Source of the DNA: Kosakonia pseudosacchari
Lineage (GTDB): Bacteria > Pseudomonadota > Gammaproteobacteria > Enterobacterales > Enterobacteriaceae
Direction of reading: 5' to 3'
DNA: 64,000 nucleotides
NCBI RefSeq assembly: GCF_900184035.1
Contig: NZ_FXWP01000011.1
Location: forward strand, 186,001-250,000
Part shown: positions 62,771-64,000 of the stretch, piece after piece
Numbering within the stretch: the first letter of the stretch is position 1
Layout of the letters: each line of letters begins with the position of its first letter
Made by a program: the position numbers and the translations under genes
Notes under the pieces: model-generated
What the model saw: only the letters and a program-made list of their open reading frames with translations
What the model was told of the DNA's origin: nothing
Databases searched by the model: none

Positions 62771-63090
62771 ATTGCCAGCTTAAACCCCTCGCCTGCGGGT
62801 ACAGCAACGGGTTTTGATTGCCTTTCAATTTCCATCTTACTGAACGGGCAGAGGCTGTTTTTTTAAGGTTTCTGGCATGCGCTCAGGCGACGAAAACCAT
62901 TCCGCTTTTATTCCGGGGACTTTTACGCGTTGACAACCCGCTATGTTGAAAGGCAAACTCCACCCGCAACATTATCCCTGCGATAATGCGTAAGCGTTTA
63001 ACGTTAACCAACGCGCCTTAATCCTGAAACTCAGGTAGAGGGGGCGTGGTACTTCCAAATCCCGCCTTACTCTGCGTTATGGAGTAATGC
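62771..63090. other. fabB-yfcJ intergenic region
   Basis: 320 bp with no gene that can be supported. TTGACA near 62931 is a possible -35; GCGTAAGCGTTTAACG near 62988 weakly recalls a PurR box. GGAG for yfcJ lies at 63081. Confidence 0.5.
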
Positions 63091-64000
63091 ATGTCTGCAG
63101 AATCACAATCTGTTCGTTCTTCTTCAGCAAATGTCTCGCTGTTTCGCATCGCTTTCGCGGTGTTTCTCACCTATATGACCGTTGGGCTACCGCTACCGGT
63201 GATCCCGCTGTTTGTTCATCAGCAGCTCGGCTACGGCAACACGATGGTCGGTATCGCGGTCGGAATTCAGTTTCTTGCGACTGTCTTAACGCGCGGCTAC
63301 GCCGGGCGGCTGGCGGATCAGTTCGGCGCTAAACGCTCGGCGTTGCAGGGGATGTTTGCCTGTGCGTTAGCCGGTGTGGCATGGCTTTTGGCCGCGTTAC
63401 TACCGGTTGAACCGATAGCGAAATTTGCGCTACTGGTGGTAGGGCGTTTAATTCTCGGGTTTGGTGAAAGCCAGTTACTGACCGGAACGCTGACCTGGGG
63501 CATGGGGCTGGTTGGTCCGGCGCGTTCCGGCAAAGTGATGTCATGGAACGGGATGGCGATTTATGGTGCGCTGGCGGCCGGTGCGCCGCTGGGGTTATTG
63601 ATCCACAGCCAGTTTGGTTTTGCTGCGCTTGCCGCGACCACTATCGCGTTACCGTTTGTTGCCTGGGCGTTTAACGGCAGCGTGCGCAAAGTACCGGCAC
63701 ATCCTGGTGAGCGTCCGTCGCTGTGGAGTGTGGTTGGGCTTATCTGGCAGCCGGGGCTTGGGCTGGCGTTACAGGGCGTCGGCTTTGCGGTAATCGGCAC
63801 TTTTGTTTCGCTCTATTTCGCCAGTAACAGCTGGCCGATGGCGGGCTTTACCTTGACCGCCTTTGGCGGTGCATTTGTGTTGATGCGTATTCTGTTTGGC
63901 TGGATGCCGGACCGTTTTGGCGGCGTGCGGGTAGCGATAGCCTCGCTGATAGTTGAAACCATCGGTCTGTTGCTACTGTGGCAGGCGCACGAGGCATGGA
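63091..64000 (+). CDS. yfcJ: YfcJ, MFS transporter, N-terminal part
   Basis: The open frame of 303 codons from ATG 63091 runs off the right edge. It has about nine membrane segments so far ([40 protein letters not shown], the motif A of the MFS between TM2 and 3). K-12 YfcJ is 392 residues and in the same place after fabB. It is in the family of arabinose-type and drug exporters; substrate unknown. GGAG is six bases before the ATG. Confidence 0.92.
   Translation, partial: MSAESQSVRSSSANVSLFRIAFAVFLTYMTVGLPLPVIPLFVHQQLGYGNTMVGIAVGIQFLATVLTRGYAGRLADQFGAKRSALQGMFACALAGVAWLLAALLPVEPIAKFALLVVGRLILGFGESQLLTGTLTWGMGLVGPARSGKVMSWNGMAIYGALAAGAPLGLLIHSQFGFAALAATTIALPFVAWAFNGSVRKVPAHPGERPSLWSVVGLIWQPGLGLALQGVGFAVIGTFVSLYFASNSWPMAGFTLTAFGGAFVLMRILFGWMPDRFGGVRVAIASLIVETIGLLLLWQAHEAW

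Noticed and set aside
62985-63003. Possible PurR box upstream of yfcJ
   Set aside because: Only the central part resembles ACGCAAACGTTTGCGT; too many mismatches to call.

Overview
The window is chromosomal DNA of an Enterobacteriaceae close to the Enterobacter/Kosakonia/Klebsiella group. The evidence is gene content and order: yfeD-yfeC, two tRNA-Ala(GGC), pdeA, nupC, mntH, ypeC, yfeO, glk, ypdB-ypdA, alaC and ypdK, then argW, yfdC, mlaA, fadL, yfcZ, fadI-fadJ, sixA, smrB, prmB, aroC, mepA, yfcA, epmC, yfcL, mnmC, fabB and yfcJ. This follows the E. coli K-12 backbone. The ramR-romA-ramA cluster, ipdC and a complete hut cluster are typical of Enterobacter-like genera and absent from K-12. Product names rest on remembered family sequences and visible motifs; no database search was run.

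Positions 1-23,000 are the accessory half. They hold the start of a CBS-PP2C/SpoIIE-type phosphatase, a RyhB-type iron-stress sRNA with its own sigma70/Fur promoter, and a gene remnant with an in-frame stop. A Fur-type promoter then serves a YncE-like lipoprotein and a TonB siderophore receptor. Next come a LysR regulator, a GNAT acetyltransferase, an orphan PuuA-like synthetase, a Nudix hydrolase and yfdY. A chemoreceptor with a textbook FliA promoter follows, then a VOC protein, a DeoR regulator, pheP, a LacI regulator, a DMT exporter, a PhzF protein and an MFS pump with a divergent XRE regulator. The half ends with ramR-romA-ramA, the known multidrug-resistance regulatory locus, whose RamR operator is visible.

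Positions 22,000-38,600 are core genes for c-di-GMP turnover (pdeA), nucleoside and manganese uptake (nupC, mntH with Fur and MntR boxes), glucokinase, the YpdAB pyruvate-sensing system, alaC and the 23-residue membrane peptide ypdK. Two accessory genes sit inside: an aldo/keto reductase and ipdC, the indolepyruvate decarboxylase of indole-3-acetate synthesis.

Positions 39,000-45,450 hold the histidine-utilisation cluster in two tandem operons, hutIGC and hutUH, with HutC-type operators in front of each and a NAC site in front of hutUH. It lies between ypdK and tRNA argW, on the flank where K-12 carries a prophage at argW.

Positions 45,450-64,000 are conserved backbone: lipid asymmetry (mlaA), fatty-acid uptake and oxidation (fadL, fadIJ, with FadR sites), phosphohistidine phosphatase, ribosome-associated factors, chorismate synthase, EF-P hydroxylation, tRNA modification and fabB, whose promoter carries overlapping FadR and FabR sites. 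The last gene, yfcJ, runs off the right edge. I found no insertion sequence, prophage, CRISPR array or clearly new multigene system. The most notable items are the extra RyhB-type sRNA, the GTG-started ypdK with a possible Fur site, several unexplained palindromes and the decayed gene near 1.3 kb.
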